Assembly: GCA_000024525.1 (NCBI GenBank)
Contig: CP001769.1
Span: forward strand, 1,784,001 to 1,848,000
DNA length: 64,000 nucleotides
Direction of reading: 5' to 3'
Source of the DNA: Spirosoma linguale DSM 74
GTDB lineage: Bacteria; Bacteroidota; Bacteroidia; Cytophagales; Spirosomataceae
Below are positions 52,865 through 61,936 of the stretch, piece after piece. The notes beneath the pieces are model-generated. The model searched no databases and was not told the origin of the DNA. It saw nothing but the letters and a program-made list of their open reading frames with translations. How positions within the stretch are numbered: the stretch's first letter is position 1; every line of letters begins with the position of its first letter. The position numbers and the translations under genes are program-made.

Positions 52865-53341
52865 ATGCATGAACTGATCGCCACCGGCCTGGGAATCGGC
52901 TACATCCGCAAAGGTGGGGGCACGGTAGCTTCCATTGCCTGTTGCGGTGTCTGGTATCTGGCTCTGCTGGGTACAGACCAGCCTGGCGCGGTTCAGCCTA
53001 CCGGGTACACGGTGTTAATTCCGGTTTTGATTACAAGTCTGTTAACGGCGGTTGGCATCTGGTCGGCAACGGTGGTCGAGCAACAGTGGGGTAAGGACAG
53101 CTATCGGGTTGTTATCGATGAGATAGCGGGTATGTGCCTGAGTTTACTGTTTATTCCGATTACGGTTAAAAGTCTGCTGGCGGGTCTGCTGTTGTTTCGC
53201 CTGTTCGATATTGGTAAACCCCTTGGTATCCGGAAGCTTGAGAAGCTACCCGGGGGCTGGGGCGTTATGCTGGACGATCTATTGGCCGGGCTCTACGCGA
53301 ATGTTTTACTGCGGGTTGCCGTGGCATTGAGTATTTTATAA
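52865..53341 (+). CDS. PgpA-like phosphatase (phosphatidylglycerophosphate or PI-phosphate phosphatase)
   Basis: A 158-residue membrane protein of the PgpA family. The signature is complete: KDSYRVVIDEIAGM near residue 80, and FRLFDIGKPLGIRKLEKLP followed by GVMLDDLLAG. Three or four hydrophobic segments surround it. In E. coli PgpA dephosphorylates phosphatidylglycerophosphate; a Bacteroidota homologue acts on phosphatidylinositol phosphate beside a CDP-alcohol PI-phosphate synthase. The synthase-like gene three genes on makes the second role likely here. It is the first clear gene of a five-gene cluster on the + strand. Confidence 0.88.
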   Translation: MHELIATGLGIGYIRKGGGTVASIACCGVWYLALLGTDQPGAVQPTGYTVLIPVLITSLLTAVGIWSATVVEQQWGKDSYRVVIDEIAGMCLSLLFIPITVKSLLAGLLLFRLFDIGKPLGIRKLEKLPGGWGVMLDDLLAGLYANVLLRVAVALSIL

Positions 53342-53346
53342 AAGTT

Positions 53347-53724
53347 ATGAAAACGTTCTTTAAAGTTCAGGCAACCTCCATGGTCGCTTCGGGATTTGAT
53401 TTCCTGACGACAGTTGGTTGTGTTAATTGGTTGCACTGCTGGTATTTAACCGCCAGCGTTATTGGCGCCGTTGGGGGTGGGCTGGTCAATTTTGGTATGT
53501 CGAAGTCCTGGACATTTACGCAAAGTAACCAACCCGTTGGTCAGCAATTCGGACGGTTTGTGCTTGTCTGGCTGGGTAATACCGGTCTCAATGCCGCCGG
53601 TCTTTTCATGGTCACCCATTTTCTGGATGTCCGGTATCTGGTGGCCAAAACGATGGTTGCCATTTTGATAGGCGTGAGTTATAACTATTTTTTTCAGAAA
53701 GACTTTGTCTTCAGCCTGTCATGA
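53347..53724 (+). CDS. GtrA-family membrane protein
   Basis: A 125-residue protein with four hydrophobic helices. The FQATSMVASGFDFLTTVGCV N-terminus and GGGLVNFGMSKSWTF loop are those of GtrA proteins, which support transfer or flipping of lipid-linked sugars. It sits 5 nt after the PgpA-like gene and overlaps the DUF5686 gene by 4 nt (ATGA), so the three are one transcript. In this cluster it may help move a glycosylated or phosphorylated lipid; this is inference. Confidence 0.85.
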   Translation: MKTFFKVQATSMVASGFDFLTTVGCVNWLHCWYLTASVIGAVGGGLVNFGMSKSWTFTQSNQPVGQQFGRFVLVWLGNTGLNAAGLFMVTHFLDVRYLVAKTMVAILIGVSYNYFFQKDFVFSLS

Positions 53725-56288
53725 GTCAACCGCTACGCAACATACTCCGCCAATCCCTTATGCTCCTGAGCGGACTACTGTTTTTGAGTAGTTCAATAAC
53801 CATCGCTCAGACGACAACCATTACCGGAACCATCATCGACGGGCCGACAAACAAGCCGCTGCCCTTCGCCAATATTGTTTTTCCGGGTACAACCATCGGT
53901 ACAACCAGTGATGAGCGGGGGGGATATACCTTAACGGCTTCCGGCAACTTCACCAAAATAGTTATATCCTTTATCGGATATAAATCGATCACCAAAGTTA
54001 TCACGCCGGGTACTTCTCAAACAGTAACGGTAAAGCTGGAACCTGATTCGCAACTGCTGAATGAGGTGGTTATCCGGAGTGGGAAACGGGAACGCTACCG
54101 CAATAAAAATAATCCGGCAGTCGAGTTGATCCGAAACGTAATCAGCCATAAAGAGCAGAATCAATTAGGGAGTTACGCTTATGCTTCCTACGAAGAATAC
54201 GACAAACTACAGTTTTCGCTCAGTAGCCTGTCGACCAAAGTAGCCGATCGGAAGATTTTTCAGAAATACCGCTTTCTGCTCAATAACCGGGATACAACCA
54301 CGTTACCGGGCAAATCACTGCTGCCCGTTTATCTGGAGGAAAAACTATCGGAACACTATTTACGTAAAAGCCCCTCGACCGATAAGGTTATCATTAAAGG
54401 CAACAAACGCGTCGACTTTGGTCAGTATTTCGACAGTAACGGTCTCAGTATATACCTGAACCGGATGTATTCGAAGGTGGATATTTACGCCAATTCGATA
54501 TTTCTGATGACCAACCAGTTTCTGAGCCCCATTGCCAACAGTGCCCCGATGTTTTACCAGTATTACCTGGCTGATACGCTGGTGGTTGGCAAAACCAAGC
54601 TCGTCGGGTTGAACTTTGTACCCCGAAACACTACGGATATGCTGTTTGAGGGGAAGATGTACGTCACGCTTGACAGCAATTTCGCCGTACAGAAGATCAA
54701 TCTGTCTGTCAATCCCAGAATCAACCTGAACTGGGTACGTGAGTTGCAGATTCATTTGCAGTTTGAACAGCACACGGATGGGCGCTATTTCCTGAGCAGA
54801 AGCGATCTACTGGCCGACTTTGGCGTCAATAAAACCAAAGGTGGAGGTATTTTTGGCCAGCGTACGCTCTCGTACCGGAATTACAAAACGGATGAGCCAC
54901 AGCCCGCTCCTTTCTACAGCGGTCAGCCGCAGGTAGTTGAAGCGACAGCTGCCAGCCAGCCCGATGAGTTCTGGCAAGCGAACCGACACGATTCGCTCTC
55001 CGTCGCCGAATCGAAGGTGTATACCAACATCGACAGTTTAAAACGGATGCCCTCCTTCCGGCGAACCATGGAAGCCCTCACGTTTGTGCTGGCCGGGTAT
55101 AAATCATTCGGCCCCTTTGAGGTGGGACCAGCCAATACATTTTACAGTTTCAACCCCGTTGAAGGGTTTCGGTTGCGGCTGGGCGGACGGACCACCCCGG
55201 AGCTAAGTAAACGCTATTACGCGGAAACCTACGCGGCTTATGGCTTCAGGGATCAGCGGTGGAAGTACTTCCTGAGCGGAACCTACTCCATCAATAACAA
55301 GTCGATCTACCAGTTTCCGCAGAATTACATCAGGGCGAGTTTTCAGCGTGATACCAAGATTCCGGGTCAGGAGCTTCAGTTTGTTCAGGAAGACAATTTC
55401 CTGCTGTCGTTCAAGCGTGGTGTCAATGACAAATGGCTGTATAACGACACCTGGCGTATCGACTATGTCCATGAGTTCGAAAACCATTTCTCGTATAGCA
55501 TCGGGTTTAAAAACTGGCAGCAGGCACCGGCGGGAAGTCTGGAATTCAAGCGGATTGGCGATGCAGACAACGCCCCCTCGCCAACGCTCACCACATCCGA
55601 GTTTTCGGTAGAGGCCCGCTGGGCACCGAATGAGCAGTTTTTTCAGGGCAAAATTTACCGCGTACCCATCGTTGGTCGCTATCCGGTATTTACCCTCCGG
55701 TATACGGCGGGTATCAAAGGCCTGCTAAACGGTGCTTATAACTACCAGAGCTTGACGGGTATTGCCAGCAAACGATTCTGGGTCTCTCCGCTTGGGTACT
55801 CAATGGTAACGCTTCAGGGCGGTTATATTCTGGGACAGGTTCCGTTTCCTCTGCTAACGATTCACCGGGCCAACCAAACGTACGCGTATCAGTTAAACTC
55901 CTATAACCTGATGAATTTCCTGGAGTTTGTCAGTGACCACTACGCCAGCATCAGTATCGATCATTCATTCAATGGGTTTTTCTTTAATAAAATTCCATTG
56001 TTCAAACGGTTAAAATGGCGGGAGGCCGTCTCCTTCAAAGCACTCTATGGGGGTTTGCGAAGCGAGAATGATCCACACACAAATCCATCGCTTTACCAGT
56101 TTCCCGTCGATGCTCAGGGAATACCCTATACGTATACGCTCGGTAATACTCCGTATATGGAAGCCAGTGCAGGTGTAGCGAATGTGCTAAAGTTTTTTCG
56201 GATCGACCTGGTCAAACGACTCAATTATTTAGATAACCCAAACGTGTCGCCCTGGGGTATCCGGGCTCGTGCAACGCTTGATTTTTAA
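53721..56288 (+). CDS. DUF5686 outer-membrane protein with CarboxypepD_reg domain
   Basis: An 855-residue exported protein. After a signal peptide (SGLLFLSSSITIAQ) comes a CarboxypepD_reg-like domain (ITGTIIDGPTNKPLPFANIV, about residues 30-115). A long DUF5686 region follows, ending in beta strands and a C-terminal Phe (RARATLDF), as in outer-membrane barrels. DUF5686 has no known activity. Its tight linkage to lipid genes suggests a role at the outer membrane for the lipid made by the cluster. It overlaps the GtrA stop by 4 nt and is followed by the synthase 18 nt on. Confidence 0.85.
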   Translation: MSQPLRNILRQSLMLLSGLLFLSSSITIAQTTTITGTIIDGPTNKPLPFANIVFPGTTIGTTSDERGGYTLTASGNFTKIVISFIGYKSITKVITPGTSQTVTVKLEPDSQLLNEVVIRSGKRERYRNKNNPAVELIRNVISHKEQNQLGSYAYASYEEYDKLQFSLSSLSTKVADRKIFQKYRFLLNNRDTTTLPGKSLLPVYLEEKLSEHYLRKSPSTDKVIIKGNKRVDFGQYFDSNGLSIYLNRMYSKVDIYANSIFLMTNQFLSPIANSAPMFYQYYLADTLVVGKTKLVGLNFVPRNTTDMLFEGKMYVTLDSNFAVQKINLSVNPRINLNWVRELQIHLQFEQHTDGRYFLSRSDLLADFGVNKTKGGGIFGQRTLSYRNYKTDEPQPAPFYSGQPQVVEATAASQPDEFWQANRHDSLSVAESKVYTNIDSLKRMPSFRRTMEALTFVLAGYKSFGPFEVGPANTFYSFNPVEGFRLRLGGRTTPELSKRYYAETYAAYGFRDQRWKYFLSGTYSINNKSIYQFPQNYIRASFQRDTKIPGQELQFVQEDNFLLSFKRGVNDKWLYNDTWRIDYVHEFENHFSYSIGFKNWQQAPAGSLEFKRIGDADNAPSPTLTTSEFSVEARWAPNEQFFQGKIYRVPIVGRYPVFTLRYTAGIKGLLNGAYNYQSLTGIASKRFWVSPLGYSMVTLQGGYILGQVPFPLLTIHRANQTYAYQLNSYNLMNFLEFVSDHYASISIDHSFNGFFFNKIPLFKRLKWREAVSFKALYGGLRSENDPHTNPSLYQFPVDAQGIPYTYTLGNTPYMEASAGVANVLKFFRIDLVKRLNYLDNPNVSPWGIRARATLDF

Positions 56289-56306
56289 CCCATTCCGCCT
56301 TCAACT

Positions 56307-57593
56307 ATGCAACAGGCACTTCCTCTTCGAACAAAACTTCAACTGGGTATCTATACCCTTATCAACCCATTTGTCCGGCTGTTGATCCGGTTGGGATTAA
56401 CGCCCAATATGGTAACAGCCATTGGGCTGGTGTTAAACATAGGCGTGGCCCTGATCTTTATTGTTGGTGCCGAGCAGGGAAACCGGGGTGATTTCAGTTA
56501 TATCGGCTGGGCGGGTGCGCTGGTGCTGTTTGCCGGACTATTCGACATGCTGGATGGGCAGGTCGCGCGGTTGGGTAAGATGAGTTCGCTATACGGTGCC
56601 CTCTTCGATTCAGTGCTCGACCGCTACAGCGAACTGATCCTGTTTCTGGGTATCTGTTATTATTTGATTGCCCATCATTATTTCTTTAGCTCACTCTTTG
56701 CATTCGTCGCCCTGATCGGCTCCATGATGGTCAGTTATACCCGTGCCCGCGCCGAAGGGCTGGGTATTGAGTGCAAGGGTGGCCTGATGCAGCGCCCCGA
56801 ACGGGTCGTTATCATTGGTGTGTCGGCGCTGGCGTGCGGCTGTTTTGCCCCGTTGCTGGGTCATGATTTCAAACTTTACATACCGGGTATTCCGGTACAT
56901 GTTTTCGAAACCATGACCATTTTTACCCTGCCGCTTATGATTATGGCCATCATGACCAACATTACGGCGTTCAATCGGCTGACAGATTCCAAAAAGGCAC
57001 TGGAGGAAAAAGAAAAAACAACCACGTCACCCAAGGTATTTATGCTGACGGTTTTACTACTTAGCAGTGTGGCTGGTTATTCGCTACCGGCGAGTCGGGT
57101 TGCACCTGAACATCGGCAGGACAAGCCCGTGATTTCTTTTCCCACACCCAAAAACATTCCCAACCAGTTATTTTATATTCAGCGGGACCCGAATACAAAT
57201 ACGATTATCTGCGCCCTGAACCTGAAAAATGGTCAGCTGGATAAGGAAGACCCTGTTCATGTGTTCTGGATTCGGTATACCGAGCAGAGCCAGCAACAAG
57301 AGCTTTCGTACATCCAGCGGACCTTTGCATATGGTATCAAAGCACGCCATATGCGGAATGAGGAGTACGAATTGAGCTTCGTTTCCTATAAAAAACTACC
57401 GCTCCATCTGGCCAAATCCGGCACCAACGACTATTACGTGTACGCCAATGTAAACCAGAAAAAAGTGATTCTGAAGCGGATCTATCTACGGATAGAAGGA
57501 GGGACCATGTGGATGCCCAATGTAAAATACATTCAGCTGGAGGGTACAAACGCGCTAACCGGAGAATCGACCGTAGAGCGCATACCGGTCTAA
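56307..57593 (+). CDS. CDP-alcohol phosphatidyltransferase fused to DUF4833
   Basis: A 428-residue fusion. Residues 1-225 are a membrane CDP-alcohol phosphotransferase with the full motif DGQVARLGKMSSLYGALFDS plus VLDRYSE (D-G-x2-A-R-x8-G-x3-D-x3-D). Residues about 270-428 are a soluble DUF4833 domain (FPTPKNIPNQLFYIQRDPNT, HVFWIRYTEQ), which usually forms a separate exported protein. After the sixth helix a second hydrophobic stretch (VFMLTVLLLSSVAGYSLPAS) would place DUF4833 in the periplasm. The head group is unknown; with the PgpA-like and Aur1-like neighbours, inositol phosphate is the best guess. Confidence 0.85.
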   Translation: MQQALPLRTKLQLGIYTLINPFVRLLIRLGLTPNMVTAIGLVLNIGVALIFIVGAEQGNRGDFSYIGWAGALVLFAGLFDMLDGQVARLGKMSSLYGALFDSVLDRYSELILFLGICYYLIAHHYFFSSLFAFVALIGSMMVSYTRARAEGLGIECKGGLMQRPERVVIIGVSALACGCFAPLLGHDFKLYIPGIPVHVFETMTIFTLPLMIMAIMTNITAFNRLTDSKKALEEKEKTTTSPKVFMLTVLLLSSVAGYSLPASRVAPEHRQDKPVISFPTPKNIPNQLFYIQRDPNTNTIICALNLKNGQLDKEDPVHVFWIRYTEQSQQQELSYIQRTFAYGIKARHMRNEEYELSFVSYKKLPLHLAKSGTNDYYVYANVNQKKVILKRIYLRIEGGTMWMPNVKYIQLEGTNALTGESTVERIPV

Positions 57594-57623
57594 AGTGTTC
57601 CCTGTACCACGGTTCTTTATACC

Positions 57624-58559
57624 ATGCATCAACACCCGGAAATTATCCGTCCAACCCTTATAAGCCGAATTCTGCCGCTCAGTCTGATCTCACTTGGGTA
57701 TCTGTTACTCTCTTATGAGCTTGTTGGCTTCAAGTCCGATCAACTCGTGCTCATCGGGCTGGTGAATGGCCTGTATTATGCCTCCGAACAAAGCCGTAAG
57801 TTCATCATCGGCTTTTCGATCTTCATTGTGTACTGGATTGTTTTCGATTACATGAAAGCGTTTCCGAATTACGCGTATAATACGGTACACATTGAATCCC
57901 TTTATTTGCTGGAAAAAAAACTGTTCGGCATTCCGTTCGGTACTGTGATACTAACGCCTAACGAATACTGGCTGGCGCACCGAACGGATTCGCTCGCTAT
58001 CGTAACCGGGCTTTTTTACCTAAGCTGGGTGCCAATTCCACTGCTGTTTGCTACCTATCTTTTCATTAAAGACCGGCCCCAGTTTTATCCTCTCGCCCTG
58101 ACCTTCGTGCTGGTCAATCTGATCGGGTTTGTCATTTACTACGTTTACCCGGCGGTTCCGCCCTGGTATGTGCAGCTGTATGGATTTACGTTTCACCCGC
58201 ACACGCCCGGCAACACGGCTGGTCTGGCTCGCTTCGACGAGCTTCTTGGCGTTTCGGTTTTCAGCTCTATTTACGCCAAAAGTTCGAATGTGTTTGCGGC
58301 CATGCCGTCTCTCCACTCATCTTACCCGGTCATTGTGCTCTATTACGGGATAAAGAACCGAATGGGCGCATTGAACGGGTTCTTTGCCCTGATAATGGTA
58401 GGCATCTGGTTCTCCGCTATCTACACCAGTCATCATTATGTGCTGGATGTACTGGCCGGAATCACTTGCGCCGTAATAGGTATTATACTCTTCAATCAGT
58501 TAAAAAAGACACGCTGGTTAAATGCCTTGATCCAGCAACTGGTGAGGTTAACGGCGTAA
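57624..58559 (+). CDS. PAP2-family enzyme, Aur1/IPC-synthase-like
   Basis: A 311-residue membrane protein with six helices. The catalytic PAP2 motifs match the inositol-phosphorylceramide synthase (Aur1) type: AMPSLHSSYPVIVLYYG and YTSHHYVLDVLAG, each with its His, preceded by VYPAVPPWYV. This enzyme would move a phosphoryl head group from phosphatidylinositol to ceramide, fitting the sphingolipids of Bacteroidota. It may instead be a plain lipid phosphatase. It is the last gene of the lipid cluster, 30 nt after the synthase, and is followed by a bidirectional terminator. Confidence 0.82.
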   Translation: MHQHPEIIRPTLISRILPLSLISLGYLLLSYELVGFKSDQLVLIGLVNGLYYASEQSRKFIIGFSIFIVYWIVFDYMKAFPNYAYNTVHIESLYLLEKKLFGIPFGTVILTPNEYWLAHRTDSLAIVTGLFYLSWVPIPLLFATYLFIKDRPQFYPLALTFVLVNLIGFVIYYVYPAVPPWYVQLYGFTFHPHTPGNTAGLARFDELLGVSVFSSIYAKSSNVFAAMPSLHSSYPVIVLYYGIKNRMGALNGFFALIMVGIWFSAIYTSHHYVLDVLAGITCAVIGIILFNQLKKTRWLNALIQQLVRLTA

Positions 58560-58718
58560 AGGATATTGGTACAAGCTACCCCGCTTATTGCTAATCTGGC
58601 AGGAATTCTTATTATGGCCCGTAGGGCCTTGGTAGCAAAAGAACCCATGTGTATGCAGGCCCTAACGGGAAAAAAAACAGGCTGTTGAATCCTGTATTCA
58701 CGTCAAGCTATTAACTGA

Positions 58719-58751
58719 AAAAGCCCGAACCACAGCTGTAGTTCGGGCTTT
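58719..58751. terminator. bidirectional terminator between the lipid cluster and DUF2723 gene
   Basis: Stem of 11-12 bp (58719-58730 with 58741-58751) and a 10-nt loop, with A-run and T-run flanks suited to both strands. The rest of 58560-58718 shows no gene. Confidence 0.8.
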
Positions 58752-58769
58752 CTGTCTGGTAAGAATCAA

Positions 58770-61724
58770 TCAACCAAATGCATTGATATGCTTCTGGAAA
58801 ATAGCTTCGTATTTATTGGCGGCTGCCGTTTGCTTGGCTTCCTTACAGGCTTCGACAATCGTTTGCAGAATGTACAGGTCTGAATCGGGGCTGCCAAATC
58901 GTCCATTACCACTCTTGGCATAAGTCAGATCCTGATCGGCGCGGGTGGCCATTACTTCGGCAATTTCGAGGGCCTTTTTGTTATCACCTACTTCAAACAG
59001 GAAGCGCACGTAGTTCGACGAAATCTGGTCGTACGGAATGGCCTTGTCCGGAATAACCTTGAGAGAGTAGTTAAGCACCTCAAGGGCTTTATCTTTCCGG
59101 CCTTCGCGGATGAACTGATCGGCCAGACGGAAGAACGCAATACGGGCCGAAATCACCGGCGGACCTTTGTAGGTTTCGTCATAATACACATCCGGGTTGT
59201 TGAACTCACGCCAGAAGGTCTTCTTCGTCATGTTGGTGTACATGATGTCGGAGTTTACATAGCCATCCGTTGCGCCCGGTACGGCCACCGGCATGAGCCG
59301 ATACGCGTAACCTTCTAACTGCATGTAGTTCTTCAGGCTCAGGTAGTTGTCACTTGCCAGGGTGCTGGAGAAGTAAATGGGCCGCTTCCAGTTGTTGGTG
59401 GCAATCATGTCGAGCATGATCAGGTCAGGCTTGTACAAATCCTTCTTCCCGATGGTCCATTGCAGGGTATCCTTCATCAACGGGCGAAGTGCAGCCGGTA
59501 CGAAATTGGCTTTGTCGACCGCAGCTTTGTCGATGGGCAGGAACAGCACCGACGAAGGCAGAATGCTCGTCATATCGCCGTTGGTGAGCGGTACCTGAAC
59601 CGCCGGACTGCTCGTCTTGATCAGGTTAATGTATTGCTTGAGGTCGATCCCGTTTTTCACACCAGGCACTTCGTAGAACGGCACAATGTCGTTTTTGCCT
59701 TTGTTGAAATTGTCGAATTCGAGCGAAATGGGCAGTGCTTCCGACTCGTAAGTCTTCCGCTTCATCTGCTGGATGTACCATTCCGTACCCAGCAAACTCA
59801 GGTTACACACCCGCACATCGCGCCGGAACCCTTCTACTTCCTGCACGTACCAAAGGGGGAAGGTATCATTATCACCGCCCGTAAAGAGCACCGCGTTGGG
59901 GGCACAGGAGTTCAGCAGGTTTTTCGCGAAATCGACCGACTGGTAACGCTTATCGCGGTTGTGGTTATCCCAGCTTTTGGCACCCATCATAACCGGCACC
60001 AGCAGAGCAATACCGGCAACCAGACCATTGCGGGCTACGTCCGACTTCAGAACGTTGCGTAATCCTTCGGCAATCGACATAACGCCCAGCCCAAGCCAGA
60101 TGGCGAAGAAGTAGAACGAACCCACGTAGATGTAATCACGCTCGCGGGGTTCCGATGGGGGCGAGTTCAGGAAGACTTGCAGGGCAATACCTGTGAATAA
60201 AAACAGGAGCCCGACAATCAGGAAGTCGCGCCGACGGCGGAAGTACTGGAACGTAATACCAAACAGGCCCAGGATGAACGGCAGCATGTAGAAATTGTCG
60301 CGGGCTTTATTGGTCTTCAACAAATCCGGGGCATTTTGATCCGTCGACCAGGGGAGGAGGTAACCTGCACCTTCTTCGTCGCTCTCACGTCCGGCAAAGT
60401 TCCACATCAGGTAGCGCCACCACATGTGTCCCAACTGATAGTTGAACAAAAATTTCAGGTTATCACCCATCGTTGGTTTCTGACCTTCTGCCAGACCAAG
60501 CATCTGTCGGTACAGGGCCGGGTGGTTTTGCTGACTGCTATATACGCGGGGAAACAGCATCTCATCGCCGGGCGCGTAAACGTACTCCGGCTGATGGTCG
60601 AATACCACGTATTTGTTGCCTTGTTTTTTCCACATGGCGGCACCCTGCTTCTGGTCGATGGGGCGCGCCGTGAAAACAGGACCGTACAACAGCGAGCGGC
60701 TTCCGTACTGTTCCCGACGCAGGTACGACAGGAAGTTCAGTTCATCGCTGGGGTCATTCTCATTGATTGGCGGGTTGAAGTCGGCCCGTACCAGTACCTG
60801 CATGTACGAAGCATAGCCGATCAGTACGAATGCCAGCGCCAACAGGGAGGTATTCAGGATAACCCGCTTTTGCCGGGCCGACCAGATGATGCCATATACG
60901 ATAGCTCCCAGGAAGACGACGGTAAAGAAGATAGCGCCCGACGTAAACGGTAAGCCAAGGGTATTCACAAAGAACCGCTCAAAGGCGAAGGCCATGCCAG
61001 GCAAGCCGGGAATAATACCCGAATTGATGATACCCAGAATAACCAGACCGATACCGAAAGCCGCTGCACCGCCCCAGAACGTTGGTTTGGGATATTTTTT
61101 GAAATAGTAAATAAGTGCCAGTGCGGGCAGGGTTACGAGGTTCAGTAAGTGGACCCCGATGGATAGCCCCGTCAGGTAAGCGATAAAGATAAGCCAGCGA
61201 TTGGCAGCGGCTTCATCTTCGATGCGCTCCCATTTGAAGGCTGCCCAAACCACGATGGCGGTGAAAAATGACGACATGCCGTACACTTCGGCCTCAACCG
61301 CCGAAAACCAGAATGTGTCGGAAAAGGTGTAGGCCAGGGCACCAACGGCACCCGTACCAATAACCAGCAGCGTGTCGGCGGTGGTATAATCACGTTCCGC
61401 TTTGCCGAGCAATTTCTGTGCCAGCATGGTGATGGTCCAGAACAGGAACGCAATGGTAAAGGCACTCGCCAGTACCGACGCCATGTTGACCCAATAGGCT
61501 ACGCTGGTCAAATCGCCGAACGACATCATGGAGAAAAGTCGTCCCAGTAGAAGGAAAAATGGAGCACCGGGCGGGTGGGGTACCTGGAGTTTAAACGAAC
61601 ACGCAATGAACTCGCCACAGTCCCAGAAACTGGCGGTGCGTTCGACGGTCATCGCATAGGTAAAGAGCGCGACGGCGAAAACGAGCCAGCCCGTTAGGGT
61701 GTTCAGGCGTTTAAATGATTGCAT
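58770..61724 (-). CDS. DUF2723 (GT117-type) membrane glycosyltransferase with TPR tail
   Basis: About 984 residues from the ATG at 61724 (the frame opens at 61778). The N-terminal half has about twelve helices, beginning with WLVFAVALFTYAMTVERTAS and the conserved FWDCGEFIACSFKLQVPHPPG, which defines DUF2723/TMEM260-like proteins (GT117; eukaryotic TMEM260 is an O-mannosyltransferase). A periplasmic domain follows (about 600-850), including VLFTGGDNDTFPLWYVQ. The C-terminus has TPR-like helices. It likely glycosylates exported proteins or lipids; the substrate here is unknown. It is monocistronic. Confidence 0.88.
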   Translation of the reverse strand: MQSFKRLNTLTGWLVFAVALFTYAMTVERTASFWDCGEFIACSFKLQVPHPPGAPFFLLLGRLFSMMSFGDLTSVAYWVNMASVLASAFTIAFLFWTITMLAQKLLGKAERDYTTADTLLVIGTGAVGALAYTFSDTFWFSAVEAEVYGMSSFFTAIVVWAAFKWERIEDEAAANRWLIFIAYLTGLSIGVHLLNLVTLPALALIYYFKKYPKPTFWGGAAAFGIGLVILGIINSGIIPGLPGMAFAFERFFVNTLGLPFTSGAIFFTVVFLGAIVYGIIWSARQKRVILNTSLLALAFVLIGYASYMQVLVRADFNPPINENDPSDELNFLSYLRREQYGSRSLLYGPVFTARPIDQKQGAAMWKKQGNKYVVFDHQPEYVYAPGDEMLFPRVYSSQQNHPALYRQMLGLAEGQKPTMGDNLKFLFNYQLGHMWWRYLMWNFAGRESDEEGAGYLLPWSTDQNAPDLLKTNKARDNFYMLPFILGLFGITFQYFRRRRDFLIVGLLFLFTGIALQVFLNSPPSEPRERDYIYVGSFYFFAIWLGLGVMSIAEGLRNVLKSDVARNGLVAGIALLVPVMMGAKSWDNHNRDKRYQSVDFAKNLLNSCAPNAVLFTGGDNDTFPLWYVQEVEGFRRDVRVCNLSLLGTEWYIQQMKRKTYESEALPISLEFDNFNKGKNDIVPFYEVPGVKNGIDLKQYINLIKTSSPAVQVPLTNGDMTSILPSSVLFLPIDKAAVDKANFVPAALRPLMKDTLQWTIGKKDLYKPDLIMLDMIATNNWKRPIYFSSTLASDNYLSLKNYMQLEGYAYRLMPVAVPGATDGYVNSDIMYTNMTKKTFWREFNNPDVYYDETYKGPPVISARIAFFRLADQFIREGRKDKALEVLNYSLKVIPDKAIPYDQISSNYVRFLFEVGDNKKALEIAEVMATRADQDLTYAKSGNGRFGSPDSDLYILQTIVEACKEAKQTAAANKYEAIFQKHINAFG

Positions 61725-61775
61725 ATAAATGAAGATTAACGAACTGCTTTTGTGTAAGTAGTGGTCAAAAATACG

Positions 61776-61809
61776 CAAAAAAGCAGCCCGACCGGGACTG
61801 GACGGGCTG
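61776..61809 (-). terminator. minus-strand terminator after the carboxylesterase gene
   Basis: 7-bp stem CAGCCCG/CGGGCTG (61784-61790 with 61803-61809), 12-nt loop, then a T-run on the minus strand. It lies about 130 nt past the esterase stop, just before the DUF2723 gene start. Confidence 0.65.
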
Positions 61810-61936
61810 TTAAAGTTTGTTAAGGCTGGTGGTGGTTACTGTTTCGTAACAGGCAACACAGGCAGAAGACTTGAAAAGCAGGTATATCCGACGGGTATTT
61901 TCACCTGATTGACCATTTATAGGTGTTACCCTACTA

